Of a stretch of DNA of 9,319 nt, positions 1-6,105 are shown one piece after another; within the stretch, counting starts at the first letter, position 1; every line of letters starts with the position of its first letter. The translations under genes and the position numbers were made by a program. The notes under the pieces are model-generated. The model did not search any database and was not told the DNA's origin. It worked only from the letters and a program-made list of their open reading frames with translations. Source of the DNA: JACDAL01 sp035646635 (lineage in GTDB: Bacteria > Actinomycetota > CADDZG01 > WHSQ01). Location: contig DASRPA010000121.1 in NCBI GenBank assembly GCA_035646635.1, positions 1-9,319 of the forward strand, given 5' to 3'.

Positions 1-53
1 TCCGTCAGCTTGAAGCGCTCGGTCAGCGCGTCACGGTGGAGTCGGCCGCGTAA
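1..53 (+). CDS. C-terminal tail of an unidentified upstream gene (partial)
   Basis: Reading from base 3, the frame gives the tail RQLEALGQRVTVESAA and then a TAA stop at 51-53. The residue composition looks like real protein, unlike the overlapping frame of the next gene. Only 16 residues are visible, so no family can be assigned. The ending loosely resembles C-termini I associate with some insertion-sequence transposases. That is an impression, not an identification, but it would fit the broken gene that follows. Confidence 0.3.
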   Translation, partial: RQLEALGQRVTVESAA

Positions 54-1059
54 GCCTCATCCGCTCCCAGATCTCATAACCCCCCACCTCTGGGGTGGTC
101 AGTTTGGCGCGTGCTGCTCCGGTTCAGTTTCGTCTCAGAGGGCCGATGTCGCCATGTACGCGGCCAAGACGGCTCGCATCAGCCACGACTTCTACTCCAA
201 CGACCAGGATTTCCATTCGCCCAAGCGGCTTGCGCTCTTGGGAGAGCTGCGCAAGGCGATCGATGAAGACGAGCTCGTTCTTCACTACCAGCCCAAGATC
301 GAAGCTCGGAGCGGCCGGCTGGTCGGCGTCGAGGCCCTGCTCCGTTGGCGCCATGCCACCCGCGGCCTCATCTATCCCGACGAGTTCATCCCCTCCGCGG
401 AGTGCACGGGACTAATACATCCACTCACTCGCCACGTTCTGCGCAAGTCTCTGTTGCAGTGGATCGATTGGCGGGAGCAGGGCTTGGAGCTGAACATCGC
501 CGTAAACGTCTCGCGCCAGAGCCTCTTGGATCCGAACTTCCCCAACGAGGTGGCCCAGCTTCTCGAGACCTACTCGGTCCCCGCGTCGAGCCTCGAGCTC
601 GAGATCACGGAGAGCAGCATCATGGCCGATTTCGCGCAGGCCAAGGAGGTGCTGGAGAGACTGAGCAGAATGGGCATACGACTCTCCTTGGACGACTACG
701 GCTCGGGCTACTCGTCCCTGGCTCACGTCAAGCGACTTCCCATCACCGAAGTGAAGATCGACAAGTCGTTCGTGCTGGGGATGGCACACGACCCGGGCGA
801 CCGAGTGATCGTCCGCTCCACGATCGAACTGGGACACAACTTGGGCCTGTCGGTCGTTGCGGAGGGGGTCGAGAGTCTGGAGACGCTCCGGGATCTAGCC
901 ACGCTGGGCTGCGATCTGGCTCAGGGCTTCTGGGTCAGCAGGCCCATCCCCGGCGACGAAGTGGTCGCCTGGGCGAGCCAGTTTCACGTCCCCGAGACTG
1001 TGGTTCGGACGCTCCCGGGCTCACTCCTAAACAGGGTGTCTCCAAGCTCGGTCGTTTAG
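10..1059 (+). CDS. EAL-domain cyclic-di-GMP phosphodiesterase, 5'-truncated remnant of a GGDEF-EAL protein
   Basis: EAL enzymes hydrolyse cyclic-di-GMP to pGpG in the cytoplasm. Numbering from the TTG at base 10, the EAL domain spans about residues 75-330 and keeps the metal and catalytic set: E108-A-L, N166 (NVSRQSL), E198 (LELEITES), D228-D229 (DDYGSGYSSL), K249 (KIDKSFV), E285 (VAEGVE) and Q305 (AQGFW). It is therefore probably active if expressed. In front, residues 44-53 (RADVAMYAAK) are the closing motif of a GGDEF diguanylate cyclase domain; the other roughly 150 residues of that domain are missing, and residues 1-43 do not resemble it. The frame is open to the left edge, and the TTG start has no visible ribosome site. 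A more believable restart is the ATG at 154, with AGAGGG at 137-142 ahead of it, giving about 301 residues. It is best viewed as a gene fragment left by a rearrangement that may still make a free-standing EAL domain. Confidence 0.85.
   Translation: MKRSVSASRWSRPRKPHPLPDLITPHLWGGQFGACCSGSVSSQRADVAMYAAKTARISHDFYSNDQDFHSPKRLALLGELRKAIDEDELVLHYQPKIEARSGRLVGVEALLRWRHATRGLIYPDEFIPSAECTGLIHPLTRHVLRKSLLQWIDWREQGLELNIAVNVSRQSLLDPNFPNEVAQLLETYSVPASSLELEITESSIMADFAQAKEVLERLSRMGIRLSLDDYGSGYSSLAHVKRLPITEVKIDKSFVLGMAHDPGDRVIVRSTIELGHNLGLSVVAEGVESLETLRDLATLGCDLAQGFWVSRPIPGDEVVAWASQFHVPETVVRTLPGSLLNRVSPSSVV
54..136. other. Junction sequence before the truncated GGDEF-EAL gene; possible mobile-element end
   Basis: This stretch lies between the stop of the upstream frame and the first recognisable GGDEF residues. 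In the frame of the EAL gene it gives proline-, glycine- and cysteine-rich sequence unlike a GGDEF domain. It holds two near copies of a short motif, GGTCAGTTT at 97-105 and GGTTCAGTTT at 121-130, about 24 bases apart, and a small hairpin (CCACC/GGTGG) at 84-98. Repeated short motifs at such spacing occur near the ends of some insertion sequences, such as the IS21 type. No complete terminal inverted repeat or target duplication can be seen, so this remains a guess. Confidence 0.3.
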
Positions 1060-1073
1060 GGCTCTTTCCGGGT

Positions 1074-1119
1074 CGAGTAGTGGATAGTGGTTGCATAGCA
1101 ACCATTAATGACCACTCGG
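1074..1119. repeat. Dispersed palindromic repeat, copy A
   Basis: This is an imperfect palindrome whose core, TGGTTGC-ATA-GCAACCA at 1088-1104, is a perfect 7-bp stem with a 3-base loop. The outer arms (CGAGTAGTGG and CCACTCG-type ends) can extend the stem to about 21 bp with some mismatches. It matches copy B at 4237-4282 at 34 of 46 positions without gaps. It lies 14 bases after the EAL gene stop and 70 bases before the aldehyde dehydrogenase start. No T-run follows on either strand, so it is not a textbook intrinsic terminator, although it could act on the transcript as a hairpin. A REP-like or miniature mobile element is the other reading. Confidence 0.75.
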
Positions 1120-1150
1120 TGGGGACCTGCGGCGGCACTGCTACCGTCGC

Positions 1151-1165
1151 GGAGTTGGGAACTCC
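1151..1165. promoter_or_regulatory. Small perfect inverted repeat upstream of the aldehyde dehydrogenase
   Basis: GGAGTT-GGG-AACTCC is a 6-bp perfect inverted repeat with a 3-base centre. It ends 24 bases before the aldehyde dehydrogenase ATG and just ahead of the G-rich ribosome site around 1174-1181. It may be an operator or a leader hairpin influencing translation. A 6-bp repeat can also occur by chance in DNA of this composition, and no convincing promoter boxes were found in the 1060-1189 gap. Confidence 0.25.
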
Positions 1166-1189
1166 AATACTCGCAGGGGGGCGCACAGG

Positions 1190-2557
1190 ATGAGCACAGT
1201 CACCGTCGTGGAGCCCGCCACCGAAAGGGTGCTGAGGCAACTCCCACGCGCCAATGCCCACGATGTCGACGAGGCGGTGGAGAGGGCCGCGGCAGCGTTT
1301 CCGTCATGGCGGTCGATCTCCCCTCCCGATCGAGCCGCAATCTTGCGACGGCTGACACTGGTGCTGGAGGAAAACCACGAGGAGCTATCGCAGCTCGAGG
1401 CGCGCAACGTCGGCAAGCCGATAGCCGATGCGCGCTCCGAGATGGGCATGGTCGCGGACACCTTTCGCTACTATGCAGGCGCTGTAGAGCGGCCCTTCGG
1501 GGAGACGATTCCGGTCGCTGAGGGGCACGCGTTCACCGTACGAGAGCCGCTCGGCGTGGTGGGGCTGATCACGCCCTGGAACTTCCCCCTCAACATCGCG
1601 TCATGGAAGGTAGCCCCGGCCCTAGCGGCGGGAAACACCGTGGTCCTCAAGCCCGCCGAGCTCACACCCCTCACCGCTCTCGAGCTTGAGCGTCTCGCTC
1701 TCGAAGCAGGCCTACCGGAAGGTGTGCTCAACGTAGTCGTGGGCCCGGGCTCGGTGTGCGGGCAGCGCCTGGTCGAGCACCCGGGGGTAGCCAAGATCGC
1801 CTTCACCGGCTCCACCGAGGTGGGTCGCTCGATAGCAGCCGGCGCCGCCTCCACCATCACGCGTGTGACCCTCGAGCTGGGGGGCAAGTCCGCGAACGTG
1901 ATCTTCGCCGACGCGGACCTCGAGAAAGCCGCCGCCGCGGCCCCCTCGGCGGTGTTCGCCAACTCCGGACAGGACTGCTGTGCACGCTCTCGAATCCTGG
2001 TCGAGCGTCCCGTGCTCGATCGCTTCATGAGCTTGCTCGAGCAGGCCGTGAGCATTCTGCGCGTGGGCGACCCACTGGACGAAAAGACGGAGATGGGGCC
2101 GTTGATCTCCGCATCTCACCGGGAGGCCGTGGCGTCCTTCGTTCCCCCCGACGCCCCCGTGGCGATTCAGGGCGAGGCGCCTCAGGGACCGGGCTACTGG
2201 TTTCCCCCGACGGTCCTGTGCCCGGTCGATCCCGAGGACCGAGCCGTTCGAGACGAGATCTTCGGACCGGTCGCCGTCGTCGTGCCGTTCAACAACGAGG
2301 CCGAGGCAGTGCGGCTCGCCAACGACACCATGTACGGGTTATCGGGCTCGATATGGACACGCGATGGCGCCAGGGCGCTGCGGATGGCGCGGGCAATCGA
2401 GACGGGAAACCTCTCTGTCAACTCCAACTCCTCGGTGCGCGTCTCCACTCCGTTCGGCGGCTTCAAGCAGTCGGGGTACGGGCGAGAGCTAGGCCCCCAC
2501 GCTACGGAGGCCTATTCGGAGCTGAAGACGGTCTTCATAGCCACCGAGCAAGACTGA
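1190..2557 (+). CDS. NAD(P)-dependent aldehyde dehydrogenase, probable betaine-aldehyde dehydrogenase partner of BetA
   Basis: This 455-residue protein is a cytosolic enzyme of the aldehyde dehydrogenase superfamily, oxidising an aldehyde to the acid with NAD(P)+. Visible landmarks in order are the oxyanion Asn N131 in TPWNFP, K154 in KPAE for cofactor binding, the Rossmann loop FTGSTEVG near 205, the general base E229 in LELGGKS, the nucleophile C263 in GQDCCARSR, and E356 in EIFGPV. GGFKQSGYGRELG closes the domain near the C-terminus. The length is a little short for the family because the usual N-terminal leader strand is missing. The ATG is preceded by the G-rich sequence AGGGGGGC (about 1174-1181). 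It is followed after 17 bases by the choline-dehydrogenase-like gene, so betaine aldehyde is the likeliest substrate (a BetB role). That role comes from context; the sequence alone fixes the family but not the substrate. Confidence 0.93.
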   Translation: MSTVTVVEPATERVLRQLPRANAHDVDEAVERAAAAFPSWRSISPPDRAAILRRLTLVLEENHEELSQLEARNVGKPIADARSEMGMVADTFRYYAGAVERPFGETIPVAEGHAFTVREPLGVVGLITPWNFPLNIASWKVAPALAAGNTVVLKPAELTPLTALELERLALEAGLPEGVLNVVVGPGSVCGQRLVEHPGVAKIAFTGSTEVGRSIAAGAASTITRVTLELGGKSANVIFADADLEKAAAAAPSAVFANSGQDCCARSRILVERPVLDRFMSLLEQAVSILRVGDPLDEKTEMGPLISASHREAVASFVPPDAPVAIQGEAPQGPGYWFPPTVLCPVDPEDRAVRDEIFGPVAVVVPFNNEAEAVRLANDTMYGLSGSIWTRDGARALRMARAIETGNLSVNSNSSVRVSTPFGGFKQSGYGRELGPHATEAYSELKTVFIATEQD

Positions 2558-2574
2558 GCCACGCAAGGCCACTC

Positions 2575-4227
2575 GTGGAAGCTCACTACGATTTCGTCAT
2601 CGTGGGCGGCGGCTCGGCCGGCAGCGCCTTGGCCAACCGGCTGAGCGCGGACTCCTCCAACCGAGTGCTCGTGCTGGAGGCGGGCAGGCCCGACTACATC
2701 TGGGACCCGCTCATCCATATGCCGGCCGCGCTCACGATGCCCATCGGCAACCGCCTCTACGACTGGAAGTACGAATCGGAGCCCGAGCCCCACATGCACG
2801 GGCGTCGCGTCTATCACGCTCGGGGCAAGGTCCTCGGAGGCTCCAGCAGCATCAACGGCATGATCTTTCAAAGAGGCAACCCGTTGGACTATGAGCGTTG
2901 GGCGGCAGCTCCGGAGATGGGTGAATGGGACTATGCCCACTGCCTCCCCTACTTCAAGCGTATGGAGACGTGCCTCGCGGCGGAGCTCGACGATCCCTGG
3001 CGCGGCCACTCCGGTCCCCTGGTGCTGGAGCGCGGCCCGGCCACCAACCCTCTGTTCGGAGCCTTTTTCGAGGCCGTCCAGCAGGCCGGCCACCACTTGA
3101 CCGACGACGTCAACGGCTACCGGCAAGAGGGCTTTGCGCGGTTCGACAGAAACCTCGTGCGAGGACGGCGTCTCAGCGCCTCTCGTGCCTATCTGCACCC
3201 CGTCCTCGACCGAGCCAACCTCGAAGTAAAGACCCGCGCTCTCGTGACCCGCGTACGCTTCGAGGGCAACCGCGCGGTGGGCGTCGAGTTCCGCCGCGGA
3301 CGAGGGCCCTCCAGGCTCGTGCGTACGGGCCAAGTGATCCTCTGCGGCGGGGCCATCAACTCCCCGCAAACACTTCAGTTGTCGGGCATCGGGAACGCCG
3401 CCGATCTCCAGAGAATCGGTCTGGCCGTTAAACAACACCTGCCCGGTGTCGGCGAAAACCTCCAGGACCACCTCGAGGTCTACGTGCAATACGCCTGCAA
3501 GGAACCGGTTTCCATGGCGCCGTATCTGCAGAAGTGGCGACGGCCGTGGATCGGTGCCCAGTGGCTCTTCCTGCGAGCCGGCCCCGGCGCCACCAATCAC
3601 TTCGAGGCGGGCGGCTTCGTCCGCAGCAACGAGGACGTGGACAGACCGAACCTCATGTTCCACTTCCTGCCGGTCGCGGTCCGCTACGACGGATCAGCCC
3701 CTGCCGGAGGACATGGCTACCAGGTGCACATCGGGCCGATGTTCTCTGACGCGCGCGGCACGGTGAAGATCAAGAGCTCGGATCCACGCACTCATCCCGC
3801 GCTGAACTTCAACTACCTCTCCACCGAGCTGGACCGGCGCGAATGGGTCGAAGCGATTGCAATCGCCCGGCGCATCCTCTCCCAGCCCGCCCTCGACCCG
3901 TTCAATGGAGGGGAGCTGTCGCCCGGCCCAAGCGTCGACAGCGACAAGGAGGTGCTCGACTGGGTCGCCGACCAGGCGGAGACCGCTCTGCACCCCTCGT
4001 GCACCTGCAAGATGGGGGCCGATGACATGGCGGTGGTTGATCCGCAGACGATGAAGGTGCACGGAATCGAGGGGCTGCGCGTCGTCGACGCCTCGGTGAT
4101 GCCGCACGTACCGAACGGCAACATCTATGCCCCCGTGATGATGATCGCGGAGAAGGCCGCCGACCTCATCTTGGAGAGGACCCCGCCCCCGCCCGAGCGG
4201 ACGGAATTCTACCGCCACCGACCCTGA
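2575..4227 (+). CDS. betA: Choline dehydrogenase-like GMC-family FAD oxidoreductase (BetA)
   Basis: This 550-residue flavoprotein oxidises an alcohol, most likely choline to betaine aldehyde, passing electrons to the respiratory chain. The start chosen is the GTG at 2575: AAGG lies just upstream, and the FAD-binding fold begins at once with VIVGGGSAG (G11-G16). The open frame runs much further upstream, but that part overlaps the aldehyde dehydrogenase and is not GMC-like. GMC signature 1 is at residues 83-95 (RGKVLGGSSSING) and signature 2 starts at G258 (GGAINSPQTLQLSGIG). The catalytic pair is H473 in LHPSCTCKMG and N516 in PNGNIYAP, with the usual spacing of about 43 residues. Long stretches such as PGVGENLQDHLE, NHFEAGGF and FHFLPVA closely follow E. 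coli BetA as I recall it. Together with the preceding dehydrogenase it would make the osmoprotectant glycine betaine, or begin choline catabolism. A different primary alcohol remains possible, since GMC specificity is hard to read from sequence. No BetI-type regulator or choline transporter gene is in the window. Confidence 0.87.
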   Translation: MEAHYDFVIVGGGSAGSALANRLSADSSNRVLVLEAGRPDYIWDPLIHMPAALTMPIGNRLYDWKYESEPEPHMHGRRVYHARGKVLGGSSSINGMIFQRGNPLDYERWAAAPEMGEWDYAHCLPYFKRMETCLAAELDDPWRGHSGPLVLERGPATNPLFGAFFEAVQQAGHHLTDDVNGYRQEGFARFDRNLVRGRRLSASRAYLHPVLDRANLEVKTRALVTRVRFEGNRAVGVEFRRGRGPSRLVRTGQVILCGGAINSPQTLQLSGIGNAADLQRIGLAVKQHLPGVGENLQDHLEVYVQYACKEPVSMAPYLQKWRRPWIGAQWLFLRAGPGATNHFEAGGFVRSNEDVDRPNLMFHFLPVAVRYDGSAPAGGHGYQVHIGPMFSDARGTVKIKSSDPRTHPALNFNYLSTELDRREWVEAIAIARRILSQPALDPFNGGELSPGPSVDSDKEVLDWVADQAETALHPSCTCKMGADDMAVVDPQTMKVHGIEGLRVVDASVMPHVPNGNIYAPVMMIAEKAADLILERTPPPPERTEFYRHRP

Positions 4228-4236
4228 AACCGATGC

Positions 4237-4282
4237 CGAGTGGTGGTAAATGGCTACACAGCAGCCTTTATCCACCACTCGG
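4237..4282. repeat. Dispersed palindromic repeat, copy B
   Basis: The outer arms GCCGAGTGGTGG (4235-4246) and CCACCACTCGGC (4272-4283) form a perfect 12-bp stem. The inner part adds AA/TT pairs and a GGCT/AGCC stem around a short loop. It aligns with copy A at 34 of 46 positions. It sits 9 bases after the betA stop and 15 bases after the end of the convergent zinc-ribbon gene, a place where a hairpin could end or protect transcripts from both sides. There is no T-run on either strand, so a rho-independent terminator of the standard kind is not shown. Confidence 0.8.
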
Positions 4283-4297
4283 CGAGGAAACGCCGGG

Positions 4298-4564
4298 CTA
4301 GGCCCCCTCTTGCTTATCCTCCAGCTCGTCCTTCAGGTCCTCCACCGTCTCGTTGCCGGAGAAGCTGTCGTGCTCGCCGCCGGTCGCGGCCTTCGCCTTG
4401 GGCCCGGAAGCGCCCCCCGAGACGTCGTGATCGCCGAGTGCGCCCAATTTGACCTCTGCGCCGCAGTGGGGGCAGGTGACGAGCCCGCTGACGGGTGTCG
4501 CCGCGTGCTGGCCGAGCTCCTCGGGCACCTCTCTTCCACAGTTCGGACACTTGACCTCAGACAT
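4298..4564 (-). CDS. Small zinc-ribbon protein
   Basis: This 88-residue protein has two Cys pairs, C6-x2-C9 (CPNCG) and C31-x2-C34 (CPHCG), 21 residues apart, the pattern of a zinc ribbon. The remainder, about residues 40-88, is glycine-, serine- and acid-rich with no hydrophobic core, so it is probably disordered, ending in a charged segment (ETVEDLKDELEDKQ). The start is the ATG at 4564, because GGGAGGAG lies a few bases upstream (plus-strand 4570-4577). A longer frame reaching 4606 lacks such a site. The role is unknown: such ribbons bind nucleic acids or proteins or simply hold zinc. It is convergent with betA and divergent from the cox operon, with which it shares an upstream region. There is no direct sign that it takes part in CO oxidation. 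Confidence 0.75.
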   Translation of the reverse strand: MSEVKCPNCGREVPEELGQHAATPVSGLVTCPHCGAEVKLGALGDHDVSGGASGPKAKAATGGEHDSFSGNETVEDLKDELEDKQEGA

Positions 4565-4592
4565 CGCCACTCCTCCCACTCTCGTGTCGGGC

Positions 4593-4621
4593 TTCACAAT
4601 ATTCATAAGAAAACGTATTAT
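4593..4621 (+). promoter_or_regulatory. Probable sigma-70-type promoter of the cox operon
   Basis: TTCACA at 4593-4598 and TATTAT at 4616-4621 each match 5 of 6 consensus bases and are separated by exactly 17 bases, in the only AT-rich patch of the neighbourhood. Transcription would begin near 4628, leaving about 70 bases of leader before coxM. That leader includes a small hairpin (CCCGG 4633-4637 with CCGGG 4644-4648). On the other strand GATAAT (4622-4617) overlaps the same site and could be a -10 box for the divergent zinc-ribbon gene, though no good -35 box accompanies it. Confidence 0.55.
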
Positions 4622-4698
4622 CCCCTAAACGCCCCGGTCACGGCCGGGCTGGAACGACTCTTCGGTCGGAGCGGTACATCGCCAGCAAGGAGGCCTGG

Positions 4699-5556
4699 AT
4701 GTTCCCGAGCAGCTTTGAGTACGTCGCTCCTACCTCGGTCGACGAGGTCCTCTCCCTACTGGCCGAGCACGGAGAGGACGCCAAGGTGCTCGCGGGAGGA
4801 CAGAGCCTCATCCCTCTGATGAAGCTGCGCTTCGCCTCCCCGGCCCGGATCCTCGACATCAACCGCATCGAAGGGCTCGACTACATGGAGGAGAACGGCT
4901 CCCTGCGGATCGGCGCCCTGGTGCGTAACCGCACGATGGAGCGCTCGGAGCTGCTCGGCTCTCGCTACCCCACCATGGCTGCAGCCGCTCCTCTCATCTC
5001 AGACCCACTGGTGAGAAACCTGGGGACGGTCGTTGGCTCGCTGTGCCATGCCGACCCTCAGGGCGACTGGGGCTCGGTGATGCTGGCGCTGAACGGCGAG
5101 CTCGTGGCGAGAAGCGCAAACGGTGAACGGACCATCCCCGTCGCCGAGCTCATCGAGGGACCGTTCACCACCACCTTGAGACCGGACGAGCTCGCCACCG
5201 AGGTTCGGGTGCCGGTGGCCGACGGCCCCAGTCACGGCACCTATCTCAAGCTCGAGCGCAGAGTAGGGGACTTCGCCACCGTCGGAGTGGCGGTGCACCT
5301 CACGTTCGAAGCCGAGCGCGTAAAGCGGGCCGGCATCGGCCTCACTGCGGTCGGGCCGTCGAATATCAAGGCGGAGGCGGCCGAGCGTGTGCTCGAGGGA
5401 CAGGCGCTGGACGACGACGTGATCAAGGAAGCCGCCCGCCTCGCCGCGGAGCAGGCCCAGCCTCATGACGACATACGCGGCAGCGCGAGCTACAAGCGAG
5501 AGATCGTGCGCGTGTTCGTGACGCGCGCACTTCGAGCCGCCCATCGGCCGGCCTAG
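4699..5556 (+). CDS. coxM: Carbon monoxide dehydrogenase medium (FAD) subunit CoxM
   Basis: This 285-residue flavoprotein subunit carries electrons from the iron-sulphur clusters of CoxS to FAD and on to the quinone pool. The N-terminal half is the PCMH-type FAD domain. It has the first flavin motif A32-GGQS36 in LAGGQSLIPLMKLR and the second at T110-VVGS114 followed by HADPQGD. The C-terminal part (about 175-280) is the CODH flavoprotein C domain. The length is normal for CoxM. The second motif differs from the usual TIGGN/S in having Val at the third place. AAGGAGG at 4687-4693 fixes the ATG. It is first in the M-S-L order typical of form I CO dehydrogenase operons, 14 bases ahead of coxS. 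Without the neighbouring CoxL the family alone would not exclude a xanthine-dehydrogenase-like or other hydroxylase FAD subunit. Confidence 0.92.
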   Translation: MFPSSFEYVAPTSVDEVLSLLAEHGEDAKVLAGGQSLIPLMKLRFASPARILDINRIEGLDYMEENGSLRIGALVRNRTMERSELLGSRYPTMAAAAPLISDPLVRNLGTVVGSLCHADPQGDWGSVMLALNGELVARSANGERTIPVAELIEGPFTTTLRPDELATEVRVPVADGPSHGTYLKLERRVGDFATVGVAVHLTFEAERVKRAGIGLTAVGPSNIKAEAAERVLEGQALDDDVIKEAARLAAEQAQPHDDIRGSASYKREIVRVFVTRALRAAHRPA

Positions 5557-5570
5557 AAAAGGAGAGCGAG

Positions 5571-6068
5571 ATGGCAAAACAGAACCTCACCGCCACCGTC
5601 AACGGCTCGCCGCGAACCTCAGACGTCGAGCCGAGAAAGCTTCTCGTGCACTGGATCAGGGACGAGCTCGGGCTTACCGGAACACACATCGGCTGCGATA
5701 CCACCAGTTGTGGGGCATGCACGGTGCTGGTCGACGGCATGCCGATCAAGTCCTGCACGATGTTTGCGATTCAAGCGCAGGGCCGCGCCGTTACCACGGT
5801 CGAAGGACTCAAGCAAAATGGCAAGCTGCACGCGCTCCAAGAGGGATTCAAAGAAGAGCACGGACTGCAATGCGGCTTTTGCACGCCCGGCATGATGCTC
5901 ACTGCGGCGGCGCTGCTCGAGGACAATCCTTCCCCCGACGAAGAAGAGATCCGCTGGGCGCTGTCGGGCAACCTGTGTCGCTGCACGGGATATCAGAACA
6001 TCATCAAGGCGGTCAAGTGGGCGGCGAAGAAGAGGGAATCCGAGCGCGTCGACGCGGGATCTCAGTAG
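5571..6068 (+). CDS. coxS: Carbon monoxide dehydrogenase small (2Fe-2S) subunit CoxS
   Basis: This 165-residue subunit holds two [2Fe-2S] clusters linking the molybdenum-copper site to FAD. The N-terminal ferredoxin-like domain binds the distal cluster through C42, C47, C50 and C62 (GCDTTSCGAC and KSC). The C-terminal helical domain binds the proximal cluster through C101, C104, C136 and C138 (QCGFCTPGM and LCRCTGY). All eight cysteines are present and the length is standard. AAAAGGAG at 5557-5564 precedes the ATG. It follows coxM by 14 bases and precedes coxL by 37, so the three subunits are surely co-transcribed. Confidence 0.95.
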   Translation: MAKQNLTATVNGSPRTSDVEPRKLLVHWIRDELGLTGTHIGCDTTSCGACTVLVDGMPIKSCTMFAIQAQGRAVTTVEGLKQNGKLHALQEGFKEEHGLQCGFCTPGMMLTAAALLEDNPSPDEEEIRWALSGNLCRCTGYQNIIKAVKWAAKKRESERVDAGSQ

Positions 6069-6105
6069 CCGGACCTCGACTAACTCGAACAAGAGGGAGA
6101 GCGAC

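Noticed and set aside
1756..2574. Upstream extension of the betA frame inside the aldehyde dehydrogenase gene
   Set aside because: The translation is Arg/Gly-rich shadow sequence. GMC homology begins exactly at the GTG at 2575, which has its own ribosome site.
2512..3663. Long open frame (383 codons) on the minus strand opposite betA
   Set aside because: It lies wholly opposite the clear aldehyde dehydrogenase and BetA reading frames, shows no recognisable motifs, and is the expected by-product of high-GC codon use.
4235..4283. Copy B of the palindrome as a classical rho-independent terminator
   Set aside because: The stem is strong but neither strand has a T-run after it, so only a hairpin or repeat call is supported.
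4250..4819. Plus-strand frame across the zinc-ribbon gene and the coxM start
   Set aside because: It runs antisense through two CxxC motifs and then out of frame into coxM. The minus-strand ribbon gene, with its GGGAGGAG site, explains the region better.
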